Source of the DNA: CAXGTL01 sp964645705
Lineage (GTDB): Archaea; Nanobdellota; Nanobdellia; Woesearchaeales; CAXGTL01
Assembly (NCBI GenBank): GCA_964645705.1
Contig: CAZYAB010000002.1
Coordinates: 1-64,000 of the forward strand
Direction of reading: 5' to 3'
Length of the DNA stretch: 64,000 nt
Made by a program: the position numbers and the translations under genes. Positions 63,130-64,000 of this stretch are shown one piece after another. Below the pieces are notes generated by a model, which saw nothing but the letters and a program-made list of their open reading frames with translations, did not search any database and was not told where the DNA came from. How positions within the stretch are numbered: the first letter of the stretch is position 1; each line of letters opens with the position of its first letter.

Positions 63130-63846
63130 ATGGACATAGAAGTGTTAAGAAAAATAGGATTATCAGAATCTGATACTAGAGTATACTTAGCTTTATTAAA
63201 ATTAGGAAGAGCAAATGTCACACAATTAGCAGAAAGATCTGGTGTTCATAGAACCAATATATATAGTATACTTGATAAACTAAAAGAAATGGGTTTAGTT
63301 AGTTCTTTTAATGAAGATAATAAAATGAAATTTAAAGTTTCTGATCCTGAGAATCTTCTTAATTATTTAAGAGAAAATGAAGAAGCTATAAAAAAACTTT
63401 TACCAGATCTAAAAAAGATCAGAGAATCAGTTAAAGAAAAAGTAAGTGTAGATGTTTTTAGAGGTATTAAAGGAATGAAATCTGCTTTTAATGATATTAT
63501 TAGAGAAAAAAAGAATATTATTGGTTGGGGCTTAACTGGACAATTAAGAAAATATATGCCTGTTTATGCTAAACAATATCTTAGAGATATAAGAAGATTT
63601 AAGATAAAAAATAGATATATTTATGTTGAAGGTACTGAATTTAGAGATAAGTTATTTGATGTAAAATTGCTTCCTAAAGAATTCTTAACTCCTGTTGCAA
63701 CTCAAGTTTATGCAGACAAGATTCATATAACTATCTGGGAACCAGATTTTGTATCTATAACAATAAAAAGCAAAGAGATAGCAAACAATTACAGAAAACA
63801 TTTTGAATTATTATGGAAGATAGCTAAAAAACCTAATAAAACTTAA
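63130..63846 (+). CDS. TrmB-family transcriptional regulator
   Basis: 238 residues. Winged helix-turn-helix (LRKIGLSESDTRVYLALLKLGRANVTQLAERSGVHRTNIYSILDKLKEMGLV), a coiled-coil linker (about 75–110) and a C-terminal sensor domain of the shorter TrmB type. The TATA box is ~26 nt before the ATG, and an inverted repeat next to it suggests autoregulation. It may control the divergent secreted protein. The 3' end overlaps the helicase reading frame. Confidence 0.8.
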   Translation: MDIEVLRKIGLSESDTRVYLALLKLGRANVTQLAERSGVHRTNIYSILDKLKEMGLVSSFNEDNKMKFKVSDPENLLNYLRENEEAIKKLLPDLKKIRESVKEKVSVDVFRGIKGMKSAFNDIIREKKNIIGWGLTGQLRKYMPVYAKQYLRDIRRFKIKNRYIYVEGTEFRDKLFDVKLLPKEFLTPVATQVYADKIHITIWEPDFVSITIKSKEIANNYRKHFELLWKIAKKPNKT

Positions 63847-64000
63847 CCTTACCTTCAAACATTACACCTTTCTTCAACTCAACAGGCCTCCAGTCATCTA
63901 TAACTAACTTAGCATCTAACCATTTTGCTAATTCTTTTGGATTGCCGATTGTAGCACTCAACCCAATTATCTGAACCTTTGATAACAATCTTCTAAGAAT
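63833..64000 (-). CDS. Hel308/Ski2-like helicase, 3' end, apparently truncated
   Basis: The last 55 codons of a minus-strand gene running off the right edge: LLSKVQIIGLSATIGNPKELAKWL (motif III SATIGN) then VIDDWRPVELKKGVMFEGKVKFY and TAG. In Hel308 the second RecA domain, winged helix and ratchet follow here; none is possible because the TrmB gene occupies the DNA. Either the helicase is split or the gene is disrupted. Confidence 0.6.
   Translation of the reverse strand: MLRRLLSKVQIIGLSATIGNPKELAKWLDAKLVIDDWRPVELKKGVMFEGKVKFY

Overview
This is AT-rich DNA (roughly 30% GC by eye) from an archaeon. Archaeal hallmarks are the exosome–proteasome operon (psmA, SBDS, rrp4, rrp41, rrp42), RNase P Pop5, ribosomal protein L11, prefoldin alpha with FtsY, an archaeal-type GluRS, a TrmB regulator, TATA boxes about 26 nt before many start codons (leaderless transcripts), and GGTG/GAGGTG ribosome binding sites inside operons. 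The many large unrecognised surface proteins and novel families suggest a DPANN lineage of the Woesearchaeota/Pacearchaeota kind. That placement is inferred; there is no rRNA in the window to test it.

Layout. (1) 0–15.6 kb, plus strand, is a cell-surface cluster: a C25/gingipain-like peptidase (5' end outside the window), Q-rich membrane-anchored proteins, three lipoproteins sharing one N-terminal Cys-rich module but with different C-termini, and a SpoIIM/DUF95 membrane protein. (2) 15.6–26 kb holds an IMPase-like protein, a zinc-ribbon protein, L11 with a long tail, two more surface proteins, an SFM1-like SPOUT methyltransferase, a KaiC/RecA-like ATPase and a cytoplasmic beta-propeller. (3) 26–37 kb has MetRS, then three paralogous divergent protein-kinase-like genes interspersed with a Nudix-like gene, an AbrB–PhoU regulator and small proteins. 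(4) 37–45 kb, minus strand, is an RNA-processing and protein-turnover block: a DUF1931 histone-fold protein, GluRS, the exosome, SBDS, proteasome alpha, Pop5 and an e-MtaB tRNA methylthiotransferase. (5) 45–58 kb has a hibernation-factor-like protein, ArgRS, a paralogous pair of unknown proteins, RNase HII, an M50 protease, and two tandem genes with archaeo-eukaryotic-primase-like motifs, divergent from a two-gene operon of unknown function. (6) 58–64 kb has prefoldin alpha, FtsY, a Yip1-like protein, a B12-binding radical SAM protein, a secreted beta-rich protein, TrmB and the 3' end of a Hel308-like helicase that stops just after motif III.

The most unusual signal is non-coding. Several compact palindromic elements sit on the expression signals of housekeeping genes. 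Two near-copies with compensatory stem changes overlap the promoters of L11 and prefoldin alpha. Two others, upstream of rrp4 and pop5, hide the Shine–Dalgarno sequence in a hairpin and carry an upstream copy of it that could compete for the same anti-SD strand. Two more lie at the starts of a lipoprotein gene and a primase-like gene and share the words ACTCACT and CGTTCGTAG. In each, the hairpin arms repeat the local start, SD or TATA sequence in inverted form. I saw no tRNA, rRNA, CRISPR array or insertion sequence. Apart from small genes described below, no stretch longer than about 300 bases lacks a gene.
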